From assembly GCA_964526675.1 (NCBI GenBank), contig CAZGLY010000005.1:43546-107545 (forward strand): DNA of 64,000 nucleotides, read 5' to 3'. Within the stretch, counting starts at the first letter, position 1. Each line of letters opens with the position of its first letter. The position numbers were made by a program, and so were the translations under genes. Origin of the DNA: CAZADA01 sp964526675. GTDB lineage: Bacteria > Pseudomonadota > Alphaproteobacteria > Caulobacterales > Maricaulaceae. Under the pieces are notes generated by a model. That model had not been told where the DNA came from. It did not search any database and saw only the letters and a program-made list of their open reading frames with translations. Shown here piece after piece: positions 8,902 through 16,343 of the stretch.

Positions 8902-10296
8902 TCACGACAGCTCAAGCACGGGCAGATCAAGCCCGGCGGCCACGGCCTTCAACGCCGCGACATGATCGCCATAAGCGATGGCGTAGTGGTGCTCGAGGCC
9001 CTCGCGCATGATCGTGCCGCATACATCCGAAGCCGGCTTGGCGAACTTGAACACGCCAGAGGTGCCGGTGAACGCCATCGGCGCCCGCTGGAACGCGCCG
9101 CGACCGATGACGAGCTTGGTCTCGCCGCGCGATTGGCTAAAGCGGGCGATGGTGAAGTCGCCGGGCTTCAGCGGGAACTGATGCAGCAGCGGCATTTTGC
9201 GGTTGGTGTGGATCGTCGCTTCGGGTTGCGCCTCGGGATCCGCCATGGAGAGCGGCGCCAGCCCGCAGTGCCAAAACACGCCGGTGTCCTCCTCGAAATC
9301 GAGGTCGACCAGGTCCGCCATCCACACCGGCTCTTGCGCCAGCTCCTGCAGCAACAACGCCGACAGCGAGCCGTAAACGTCCGCCTCGCACGCGCTGGGG
9401 ACGCACTTTTGGTTCATCATCGCCATCGGCCCGCAGGCCGCGCAGCCATACTCGGTGAACGTTTCCGGCCAGCAGCGCACGGCCATGCCCTTCGCGCCCG
9501 TTTCCACCTGCAGGTCTTCAAGCGCGCAGAACACCCTGAGCGAGCGATCCAGCTGCTCCTGATCCACGGCGTCGAGGCCGGACAAATCGCCCGCCACCCG
9601 CGCGCGGACCTCGGCGACGCGCGAGGCGTCAATGCCCTTGGCGCGATCAAACAGGCTGTCGACGGGGAATTGCGTCACGCCGATGTCCGCGAGCGCGCCG
9701 AGGTTCCCCTCATCGAAGGAGCAGGTGTCGAAGCCCGCAGGATGTTCGCCCACCACGGTGATCGCCGAGCCGCGCAGAGCCGTGATCGCGGCGGCGGCCC
9801 GGTCGTCCGTGGCCGGCGCCCGAGCGGCGCGGGTCGGCGCGATCGCCGCCGGCGTCGCCAGCGCGCGCAAATCGTCGGCGATGGCGGGCGCATCCGGCGC
9901 GGCGTAAAGCCAACCATGGGGCGCGCCCGCCCGCCCCAGCGCGTGCGCCGCGAGGTTCAGCCCGCAAAACGCGTTCAGCCGCAAGCGGCCGCCGAGCCGC
10001 GGCTCGGGGATCGCCCAGATCGCCACGGGGGCGTCCACACGATCGGCCAAGGCGACCGTCATCGTGGCGTCCGTGAACGTCACTTGGATGAGCAGCAGGA
10101 GGTCGATGGGGCCGGCCGCTTCAATCTCCGCGAACGCTTCTTCCGCGGCCGTGGCGTCGAACAGCAATTCCCGACGACCGACGGTCGTGATCCCCGCAGC
10201 GTCCAGCGCGGCGAAGGCTTGCGCCAGCTTTTCCTCGGCAAATGGAACGTCGAAGGTCGGCCGCCCCAGCGCGGCCACGCCATAGGTCAACGCCAT
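8902..10296 (-). CDS. Fucose/arabinose isomerase-family sugar isomerase, candidate sulfosugar isomerase
   Basis: A 464-residue cytoplasmic protein of the L-fucose isomerase superfamily. The C-terminal half carries the characteristic blocks: a cysteine-rich CAACGPMAMMNQK, then PSACEADVYGSL with the metal-binding Glu, then WHCGLAP and a DVCGTIMREGLEHH end. These enzymes interconvert aldoses and ketoses using a divalent metal. Start chosen at ATG 10296, preceded by GGGAGAG three bases upstream; an upstream extension has no ribosome site. In E. coli sulfoglycolysis this step uses YihS, an unrelated N-acylglucosamine-epimerase fold. Position between a sulfofructose kinase/aldolase pair and a glycosidase makes SQ to sulfofructose the likely reaction; this is inference. 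Confidence 0.82.
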   Translation of the reverse strand: MALTYGVAALGRPTFDVPFAEEKLAQAFAALDAAGITTVGRRELLFDATAAEEAFAEIEAAGPIDLLLLIQVTFTDATMTVALADRVDAPVAIWAIPEPRLGGRLRLNAFCGLNLAAHALGRAGAPHGWLYAAPDAPAIADDLRALATPAAIAPTRAARAPATDDRAAAAITALRGSAITVVGEHPAGFDTCSFDEGNLGALADIGVTQFPVDSLFDRAKGIDASRVAEVRARVAGDLSGLDAVDQEQLDRSLRVFCALEDLQVETGAKGMAVRCWPETFTEYGCAACGPMAMMNQKCVPSACEADVYGSLSALLLQELAQEPVWMADLVDLDFEEDTGVFWHCGLAPLSMADPEAQPEATIHTNRKMPLLHQFPLKPGDFTIARFSQSRGETKLVIGRGAFQRAPMAFTGTSGVFKFAKPASDVCGTIMREGLEHHYAIAYGDHVAALKAVAAGLDLPVLELS

Positions 10297-10397
10297 CACA
10301 CTCTCCCGGATGGGCGCGGCGCGATCGGCGCGCGCGCGTCGAGGCTTAGGGGATGTTTGCAGCATGTGGAGGCAAGCGTGCGGACCGTCGCCATCGC

Positions 10398-11444
10398 TCA
10401 GCCCTCAAAACCACTATACGCGTGACGGAAGCGGGCGTCTGCGGGGTTCACGTCGACGGACCCGCCGCCAAAGCGCGGGTGCGCGGTCCACGGCGTCGCG
10501 TCCGCGTCGGTCAGTGCGTTCAGGTCGCGCATATAGGCCACCGCATCGCCTTGGAGGCCGGCGCGGATCGCGTCCCAATCGGGGAAGTGCTGGAAGGCTT
10601 TCAGCCAGATCGCGCGCCCGGCGAGATAACCCGAGGCGCCGGCCTTGTAGGCGTGGGTCAGAATGTTGCGGAACTCCGCCATGCCCGCGCCGGCCGACAG
10701 CATCACCCAGGGCCGGCCCGCCGCTTCGCCGAGCTGGTCGAACCAGGCTTGCGCGTCTTCCCAGCCATCATGCCCCACGCCGGGCACGTCATCGGCCGCC
10801 AGCGGGCTTTCGAGCTTGAACACGTCGACGCCGAACTTCGGATCCGCGAAGGCGCGCACGCTTTCAAGCACGAGTTCGGGCTTTTTGGTCCGCATCTCCA
10901 CGTAGTCAGTGGTCTGTTCCGCGTCCTTCCCGAGCGGGTAGACCAGGAGCTCGAACACATAAGGAATGTCGTACTTCGCGCAGGCCTCGCCGATGCGCGC
11001 GGTGAAGTCCTGCTGCTTCTGACACAGCGCGGGGTCGGCATCCGGTCGATACCAGGTGAGGACTTTGACGGCGTCCCCGCCAACGCGCTTGATCTTCTCC
11101 ACCGACCAATCGTCGATCTCCGAGGAGAGGCGTCCCTCCGGCGTGTCTTGAAAAACGCTGTCCTCGAGGGTCACGATCAGACCCTTGGCCGGGCTGTAGA
11201 CCGAGATGGCGCGGGGGTAGGCGAAGTGAGGATCCAGCAGCATCGCTGAGGATTCCCCCTGCAGCTCCTCGATCAGCATGGCTTTGAAGCCCGCCACATC
11301 CTCCCAGGGCGCTTCGGGCGCGCCGCGCTTCTCCTTGATCGGGTTTTTGATCGGCGGGCGCTGATCCACCGCGGTCATTTTGAAGCGGCCGCCCGCGTCC
11401 GCCAGCCGTCGAAGCCCCCAGAGTTTTCCTGCGCTCATGCTCAT
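10398..11444 (-). CDS. Class I aldolase, candidate 6-deoxy-6-sulfofructose-1-phosphate aldolase (YihT/LacD family)
   Basis: A 348-residue aldolase of the tagatose-bisphosphate/sulfofructose-phosphate family. The Schiff-base lysine is K210 in DVFKLESPL, matching YKVEMPL of E. coli YihT. SGYLAGRAIW (271-280) matches SGFLAGRAVW, including the arginine (R277) that in YihT contacts the sulfonate. It would split sulfofructose 1-phosphate into DHAP and sulfolactaldehyde. The ATG at 11444 overlaps the kinase stop as ATGA, which fixes the start. It is about 50 residues longer than YihT, nearer in length to LacD, so tagatose-1,6-bisphosphate is the alternative substrate; the operon argues for the sulfosugar. 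Confidence 0.84.
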   Translation of the reverse strand: MSMSAGKLWGLRRLADAGGRFKMTAVDQRPPIKNPIKEKRGAPEAPWEDVAGFKAMLIEELQGESSAMLLDPHFAYPRAISVYSPAKGLIVTLEDSVFQDTPEGRLSSEIDDWSVEKIKRVGGDAVKVLTWYRPDADPALCQKQQDFTARIGEACAKYDIPYVFELLVYPLGKDAEQTTDYVEMRTKKPELVLESVRAFADPKFGVDVFKLESPLAADDVPGVGHDGWEDAQAWFDQLGEAAGRPWVMLSAGAGMAEFRNILTHAYKAGASGYLAGRAIWLKAFQHFPDWDAIRAGLQGDAVAYMRDLNALTDADATPWTAHPRFGGGSVDVNPADARFRHAYSGFEG

Positions 11445-12367
11445 GCGTGCGTCCCTATTGCGCGCGCCGGCGCGTCGTGTGTGGCCTGAAAGGCGGTCAG
11501 TTCCTCGCGCGTGGGCGCGCCGGCCCGGCCCCCAGCGCGCGTGCACTTCAACGCCGCCGCCGCGCAGGCGAAGGCGACGGCCTGGCGTTCGTCCCCGCTT
11601 TCCGCGAGCGCGAGCGCAAAAGCGCCATGCCACACATCCCCCGCAGCCAAGGTGTCCACCGCCTCAACCCGCGGCGCGGGCACGCGGCTGACATCGCCGT
11701 CGGTCGCGATCAGCGCGCCATCCGCGCCGTCCGTGACGCAGCACCACACGCCAAAGCGCGCGGCGGCGGCGCGCAGCCCCGTGGCCAAATCCGCTTCGCC
11801 CGTGAAGCGACGCAGTCCTTCCGCGGAGAACGCCAGATGGCTTGCGCACGCGAGCACGTCGGCGTCCTCGGGCGCGGGATTGTCCGCGTCGAGGATCGCC
11901 GGGATCCGCCGCGCGCGCGCCTCCGTGAGCGCGGCCTGCGCGCCCTCGGGCCAGCGCGTGTCCGCCAAAACGACGTCGGCGTTCGCCGGGAACGCCGCGG
12001 TGAGCCAGCCCGGGTCGCGCGGCAGACTCGGGTCGAGGTAGTTCACGAGCATCCGCCGGCCGGCGTCGTCCACCATCACGGCGGACACCGACGACTGGCC
12101 GGCGGGAAACGCCTTCACCAGGGCGCAGTCCACGCCGTCGGCCTCAAGGTCTTTCACGATCGACGCCCCGACGCTGTCGGCGCCCACGCGCGCGGCAAGC
12201 AGGGCCGCGCCGCCCAGACGCGCGATCGCCACCGCCGCGTTCGCCGCCGGACCGCCGCCGACAATGGCGAAGCCGATCGCCTGATGCTTGACCGCTTCGG
12301 TCGGCAAGGCGGGGACCCGAAACACATGGTCCTCCACCGCGTGACCGACGCAGAGCACCCGCTTCAT
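11441..12367 (-). CDS. yihV: PfkB-family 6-deoxy-6-sulfofructose kinase (YihV-like)
   Basis: A 308-residue ribokinase-family sugar kinase that aligns almost without gaps to E. coli YihV: VGGGPA (36-41), VLADTRW (133-139) and ALKCTRAGGRAG (272-283). From memory of the YihV structural work, K27, N109 and R138 bind the sulfonate; all three occur here at the same numbers, strong support for sulfofructose as substrate. The catalytic base is D244. The anion-hole motif is AAGD rather than the common GAGD. The start is ATG 12367, sharing one base with the dehydrogenase stop (TGATG); GTG 12370 is an alternative. The product is sulfofructose 1-phosphate, passed to the adjacent aldolase. Confidence 0.9.
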   Translation of the reverse strand: MKRVLCVGHAVEDHVFRVPALPTEAVKHQAIGFAIVGGGPAANAAVAIARLGGAALLAARVGADSVGASIVKDLEADGVDCALVKAFPAGQSSVSAVMVDDAGRRMLVNYLDPSLPRDPGWLTAAFPANADVVLADTRWPEGAQAALTEARARRIPAILDADNPAPEDADVLACASHLAFSAEGLRRFTGEADLATGLRAAAARFGVWCCVTDGADGALIATDGDVSRVPAPRVEAVDTLAAGDVWHGAFALALAESGDERQAVAFACAAAALKCTRAGGRAGAPTREELTAFQATHDAPARAIGTHA

Positions 12368-13806
12368 CACAGGCCCAGCTTTCCAAACAGCGAGTATTTG
12401 AGGTTGAGGTAGTCTTCGACGCCGTAGCGCGAGCCCTCTTTGCCCATGCCGGAGTCCTTCACGCCGCCAAAGGGCGCGACCTCCGTCGACACCAGGCCCT
12501 CATTGATTCCGACCATGCCGTAGTCCAGCCGTTCCGACAGGCGCCACGCGCGGCCGAGGTCTTGGGTGTAGGCGTAGCAGGCGAGGCCGTATTCGGTGTC
12601 GTTGGCCAGATGGATCGCTTCGTCTTCGGTTTGGAATTTGAACAACGGCGCCAGCGGGCCGAAGGTCTCCTCCCGAAACACCTGCATGTCGGCTGTCGCC
12701 TCGCCGATGAGCGTCGGCTCGAAGAACGAGCCGCCAAGGGCGTGGCGCTTGCCGCCGGCAAGGACGGCGCCGCCTTTGGCCACGGCGTCCGCGACATGAG
12801 CCTCGACCTTCTCCACCGCGGCGGCGTCAATGAGCGGCCCTTGGCTCACCCCATCCTCGCGGCCGTCGCCGACCTTCAGCGCGGCCATAGCCTCCGCCAA
12901 TTTCGCTGCGAACGTGTCGTAAATCCCCGCCTGCACCAGGATCCGGTTGGCGCACACGCAGGTTTGGCCGCTGTTGCGGAACTTGGCGACCATCGCGCCG
13001 TCAACCGCCGCGTCCACGTCAGCGTCGTCAAAGACGATAAACGGCGCGTTGCCGCCCAGCTCCATCGACACGCGCTTCATGTGGGCCGTGGCCTGAGCCG
13101 CCAGCATCTTTCCGACTTCCGTGGAGCCGGTGAAGGTGATCTTGCGCAGCTTCGGGTGCTCGCACATTTCCGCGGCGATCGCCGTGGCGGAGCCGGTGAT
13201 GACGTTCACGACCCCCGCCGGCGCCCCGGCTTCCCGCGCCAGATCGCCGAACGCGAGGGCCGAGTAGGGGGTCTGGGAAGCCGGTTTGATCACCATCGTG
13301 CAGCCGGCCGCCATCGCCGCCGCCAGTTTCCGCGCGATCATGGAGTGCGGGAAGTTCCACGGCGTGATCGCGCCGCACACGCCCACCGGGTGCTTGGTGA
13401 CGACGATGCGCGATCCGGGAAAGGGCGAGGGGATGACGTCGCCGTAGATGCGCCGCGCCTCCTCGCCGAACCACTTGAAGAAGCGCGCGCCGAACCCGAT
13501 CTCGCCGCGCGATTCCGCGAGCGGTTTGCCGTTTTCTTCCGTCAGGATCGCCGCCAACGGCTCCTGATTGTCCATGATCGCGTCATGCAAACGCATCAGA
13601 GCGCCGGCGCGGTCCTGGGCGGACGCCTCCGCCCACACGTCGAACGCCAACGCGGCCGCCTCGATTGCGCGTGCGGTTTCCACGCGCCCGCATCGCGGCA
13701 CGGTCCCGATCGTGTCGCCGGTTGCGGGATTGGTGACGGTGATCGTGGCGCCGTCGTCAGCGTCGACCCACGCGTCGCCGATGAACACCTGTTCGCGTTT
13801 GCGCAT
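12367..13806 (-). CDS. Aldehyde dehydrogenase (GabD-like), candidate sulfolactaldehyde dehydrogenase
   Basis: A 479-residue NAD(P)-dependent aldehyde dehydrogenase of the succinate-semialdehyde dehydrogenase type. Landmarks: TPWNFP with N151, FTGSTEVGK (225-233), general-base E249 in SMELGG and nucleophile C283 in GQTCVCANR. GabD-like enzymes serve as sulfolactaldehyde dehydrogenases in known SQ pathways, giving (S)-sulfolactate and NAD(P)H. Here it is the first gene of the operon, directly behind the palindrome-bearing promoter, and is coupled to the kinase. Succinate semialdehyde remains possible on sequence alone; context makes sulfolactaldehyde the better call. Confidence 0.85.
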   Translation of the reverse strand: MRKREQVFIGDAWVDADDGATITVTNPATGDTIGTVPRCGRVETARAIEAAALAFDVWAEASAQDRAGALMRLHDAIMDNQEPLAAILTEENGKPLAESRGEIGFGARFFKWFGEEARRIYGDVIPSPFPGSRIVVTKHPVGVCGAITPWNFPHSMIARKLAAAMAAGCTMVIKPASQTPYSALAFGDLAREAGAPAGVVNVITGSATAIAAEMCEHPKLRKITFTGSTEVGKMLAAQATAHMKRVSMELGGNAPFIVFDDADVDAAVDGAMVAKFRNSGQTCVCANRILVQAGIYDTFAAKLAEAMAALKVGDGREDGVSQGPLIDAAAVEKVEAHVADAVAKGGAVLAGGKRHALGGSFFEPTLIGEATADMQVFREETFGPLAPLFKFQTEDEAIHLANDTEYGLACYAYTQDLGRAWRLSERLDYGMVGINEGLVSTEVAPFGGVKDSGMGKEGSRYGVEDYLNLKYSLFGKLGL

Positions 13807-13841
13807 GGACGGACCCCTGGTGCGGCCAGCGCCGCCAATTC

Positions 13842-13863
13842 CTATGTCTTACATAAGACATAG
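13842..13863. promoter_or_regulatory. Perfect 22-bp palindromic operator (GntR-type)
   Basis: Two 10-base arms, CTATGTCTTA and TAAGACATAG, are exact reverse complements separated by two bases (CA). It stands 36 bases upstream of the dehydrogenase start and covers the predicted -10 of the minus-strand operon. The gene for a GntR/UTRA regulator lies 62 bases away. Size and symmetry suit a GntR dimer. Binding by that regulator is inferred. Confidence 0.8.
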
Positions 13864-13885
13864 ATGCCGCCAAAAAACCTGTCAA
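13857..13885 (-). promoter_or_regulatory. Predicted promoter of the sulfosugar catabolic operon
   Basis: Read on the minus strand, a perfect TTGACA (-35, 13885-13880) is followed after 17 bases by TATGTC (-10, 13862-13857). The -10 lies in one arm of the 22-bp palindrome, so a bound regulator would block RNA polymerase. No other good sigma-70 match is seen in this gap. Confidence 0.65.
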
Positions 13886-13925
13886 ACGCCGTGTCGCACT
13901 GCTGCTGCGCGGACGTCGCGGCGGC

Positions 13926-14663
13926 TCAGCCCAGTTCCACGCCGTAGTGAAGCGCCTCGGTCAGACACAGCGTGCTGCGCAGCTCCACCGGGCGTCGCGC
14001 GATGTCATGAGCCACCCGCTCCACGCACAAAACGGGGGCGCCCGGTTGGCAATTGAGACTGGCTGCGGCGCGCGCGTCCGCCTTGCACGCGCGCAACCGC
14101 TCCGTCGCGCCGATGATGGAGACCGAATAGACAGACTGGTAAAACGTGTAGAGCGTGTTCGGCAGCGGTTGATGCGCGTCGAGCCCTGAAAACAACGCCG
14201 CCGACAGCGTGATGGACTCAAGCAGCGCCGGGGCGTCGTCGACAAGACGGGTGCGCTCCACCACGAAGACGTCCGCGCGCGCCGGCAAATCCAGCGCCCG
14301 CCGTTCCGGAGCACGCGCCGCGCGGCGCGTGACGGTGGAGGTCTCGCACGTCGGGACAGCGCGCGCGCCGTCCTCGGTGCGCAGCTTAAAGAAGCGGAAT
14401 TGCGCGCTTTCCTGGGTGTGGCGCGCCAGAAACGTGCCCTTGCCCTGACGCCGCTCCACCAGGTTTTCCGCGACCAGGCTGTCCAACGCCTTGCGGACCG
14501 TGCCCTGACTGACGCCCAGACTGTCGGCCAACGCCGTTTCGCTGGGCAGAGGTTCGGAGTGCCGCCACGCCCCGGCGGAGATCTGCGCGAGCAACACGTC
14601 GCGCACCTGCTGGTAGAGCGGCCGAAAGCCTGGTTTTTCCGTCGTGTGCAGGACGCGTTCCAT
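13926..14663 (-). CDS. GntR-family (HutC/UTRA) transcriptional regulator
   Basis: A 245-residue regulator. The N-terminal winged helix-turn-helix spans about 15-82 (PLYQQVRDVLL, then LPSETALADSLGVSQGTVRKAL and the wing RRQGKGTFLA). The C-terminal effector domain is of the UTRA type (VVERTRLVDDAP, LYTFYQSVYSVSI, VERVAHD). UTRA domains bind small molecules, often phosphosugars, which release the protein from DNA. It is encoded between the two halves of the sulfosugar locus, in position to control both. The effector might be sulfofructose, its phosphate or sulfolactaldehyde; the sequence does not say which. Confidence 0.9.
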   Translation of the reverse strand: MERVLHTTEKPGFRPLYQQVRDVLLAQISAGAWRHSEPLPSETALADSLGVSQGTVRKALDSLVAENLVERRQGKGTFLARHTQESAQFRFFKLRTEDGARAVPTCETSTVTRRAARAPERRALDLPARADVFVVERTRLVDDAPALLESITLSAALFSGLDAHQPLPNTLYTFYQSVYSVSIIGATERLRACKADARAAASLNCQPGAPVLCVERVAHDIARRPVELRSTLCLTEALHYGVELG

Positions 14664-14692
14664 CTTAAGCAGGGTACACCGCGCATTCCTCG

Positions 14693-14713
14693 CTTGTCTA
14701 TCATCAGGTATAA
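14693..14713. promoter_or_regulatory. Possible second, degenerate operator
   Basis: This stretch upstream of suyA shares 13 of 21 positions, without gaps, with the perfect palindrome at 13842-13863, including the TGTCT and CAT blocks. It lies over the predicted suyA -35 element. It could let one regulator control both directions, but the symmetry is weak. Confidence 0.35.
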
Positions 14714-14723
14714 GGTGTTATAT
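14694..14723 (+). promoter_or_regulatory. Predicted promoter of the suyAB-comC-suyZ-slcC genes
   Basis: TTGTCT (-35) and TTATAT (-10) are separated by 18 bases in a distinctly AT-rich patch of the divergent regulator/suyA gap. An inverted TATAA...TTATA pair with a 4-base loop (14709-14722) overlaps it. A 5' leader of about 85 bases to the GTG start would result. Confidence 0.45.
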
Positions 14724-14813
14724 AGAAGACTGACCCGCCGGGCCTGGCGGGTGACGCGGCCGCGCGCATGCGGCGCGTCATGGCATCATCAGGTAACGGA
14801 AAGGGCGAACGCC

Positions 14814-15101
14814 GTGGCGACCCCACATCTGCTTGTTCACAGTCGCACAGACAATGTCGGCGTGGTGGTGGTCGAAGGCCTCGCCGCGAACACCGAAATG
14901 TTGTGCGTCGTTACGGAAGACAACACTGACTTCACCCTGACCGCACGTCAAGATGTGCCGATTGGCCATAAGATCGCGCTGGCCGACCTCGCGGAGGGGG
15001 AAACCATCATCAAGTATGGCGAGGATATGGGCCGAGTGATCACGCCGATCGCGAAGGGCGAACATGTTCACGTCCACAACGTCAAAACCAAACGCTGGTA
15101 G
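14814..15101 (+). CDS. suyA: (R)-3-sulfolactate sulfo-lyase, small SAF-domain subunit (SuyA)
   Basis: A 95-residue protein corresponding to the SAF domain that begins UxaA-type altronate dehydratases, encoded separately. Landmarks are LLVHSRTDNVGVVVVEG, PIGHKIALADLAEGETIIKYG and IAKGEHVHVHN. SuyA and SuyB together cleave (2R)-3-sulfolactate to pyruvate and sulfite. The start is GTG 14814 with GGAAAGG ten bases upstream; the frame is open further upstream but without family similarity. SuyB follows after 11 bases. Split altronate or galactarate dehydratase subunits look similar, so the sulfolactate call rests on suyB, comC, slcC and the exporter next door. Confidence 0.87.
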   Translation: MATPHLLVHSRTDNVGVVVVEGLAANTEMLCVVTEDNTDFTLTARQDVPIGHKIALADLAEGETIIKYGEDMGRVITPIAKGEHVHVHNVKTKRW

Positions 15102-15112
15102 GAGACGGGCCC

Positions 15113-16279
15113 GTGTCAGACACTTTCCTCGGCTATCGCCGCGAGAACGGCCGCGTCGGCGTGCGCAACCACGTCGTCATCCTGCCGGTCGACGACATAT
15201 CCAACGCCGCTGCTGAGGCGGTGGCCAACAACATCAAAGGCGCCCTGGCGCTGCCGCACGCCTATGGTCGTCTCCAATTCGGCGAGGATCTGGATCTCTT
15301 CTTTCGCACCATCATCGGGACGGGCGCGAACCCCAATGTGGCGGCGTGCGTGGTGATCGGGATCGAACCGGGCTGGACCGGCAAGGTCGTCGACGGCATC
15401 GCCGCCACGGGCAAGCCGGTCACGGGCTTCTCGATCGAGCAAAACGGCGACATCGCAACCATCGCGGCGGCCTCCCGTCAAGCCAAAGACTACGTCCATT
15501 GGGCGAGCGAACGGCAGCGGGAAGAATGCCCGATCGCGGACTTGTGGGTGTCGACGAAGTGCGGCGAGTCCGACACGACATCCGGCTGCGGGTCGAACCC
15601 GGCCGTGGGCGACATGTATGACAAGCTCATTCCCAAAGGCGTCACGGGCGTTTTCGGGGAAACCTCCGAACTCACCGGCGCGGAGCATTTGTGCAAGGAA
15701 CGCGCGGTGACGCCGGAGGTTGGCGAAAAGTTCCTCGCCACCTTCCAAGCCTACCAAGACGAGGTGATCGAGCCGCACAAAACCTCCGATCTCTCCGAAA
15801 GCCAGCCCACCAAGGGCAACATCGAAGGCGGCCTCACCACCATTGAGGAGAAGGCCCTCGGCAATCTCGAGAAACTCGGCCGCGTCACCTCCTACATCGA
15901 CGTGCTGAAGCCGGCGGAGGCGCCAGCCCAGGGCCCCGGCATGTACTTCATGGACACGTCCTCCGCGGCGGCGGAGTGCGTGACGCTGATGGCCGCGGCG
16001 GGCTTCACCGTCCACACCTTCCCCACCGGTCAGGGCAACATCATCGGCCATCCCATCGTGCCGGTCGTGAAGCTCACCGCCAATCCGCGCACCATGCGCA
16101 CCATGGCCGAGCACATCGACGTGGACGTGTCGGGCATTCTTCGCCGCGAAATGACCATGAGCGACGCCGGCGACGCCTTGATCGACATGGTCGTGCGCAC
16201 CGCCAACGGCCGCGCGACGGCCGCGGAAGCGCTGGGTCACCGCGAGTTCGTGCTCACCAAGCTCTACCGGAGCGCGTGA
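15113..16279 (+). CDS. suyB: (R)-3-sulfolactate sulfo-lyase, large catalytic subunit (SuyB)
   Basis: A 388-residue protein of the UxaA/GarD C-terminal family, the usual size for SuyB. Landmarks are GYRRENGRVGVRNHV at the start, the cysteine-containing STKCGESDTTSGCGSNP (about 145-161), which probably ligates the iron, and GQGNIIGHPIVPV. It catalyses C-S bond cleavage of (R)-sulfolactate to pyruvate and sulfite. The start is GTG 15113, with GGAGA just after the suyA stop. The free pyruvate enters central metabolism, and the sulfite is handled by the exporter and SorAB of this locus. Confidence 0.88.
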   Translation: MSDTFLGYRRENGRVGVRNHVVILPVDDISNAAAEAVANNIKGALALPHAYGRLQFGEDLDLFFRTIIGTGANPNVAACVVIGIEPGWTGKVVDGIAATGKPVTGFSIEQNGDIATIAAASRQAKDYVHWASERQREECPIADLWVSTKCGESDTTSGCGSNPAVGDMYDKLIPKGVTGVFGETSELTGAEHLCKERAVTPEVGEKFLATFQAYQDEVIEPHKTSDLSESQPTKGNIEGGLTTIEEKALGNLEKLGRVTSYIDVLKPAEAPAQGPGMYFMDTSSAAAECVTLMAAAGFTVHTFPTGQGNIIGHPIVPVVKLTANPRTMRTMAEHIDVDVSGILRREMTMSDAGDALIDMVVRTANGRATAAEALGHREFVLTKLYRSA

Positions 16280-16343
16280 GGACCGCGCGGCGTCAGACCG
16301 TGTCTGACGCGCCGCATGAGAGCCAGAGACGGGGAGGCCAGGC

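Noticed and set aside
8839..10425. A 528-codon plus-strand open frame antisense to the isomerase gene
   Set aside because: It mirrors a gene with clear family motifs, is rich in Arg, Ala and Gly with no recognisable domain, and is expected from codon bias in GC-rich DNA.
14814..16279. Split altronate dehydratase (UxaA) as the function of the suyA/suyB pair
   Set aside because: No uronate pathway genes are nearby; the comC, slcC, UPF0324 exporter and sulfite dehydrogenase genes fit sulfolactate far better. Sequence alone would not exclude it.
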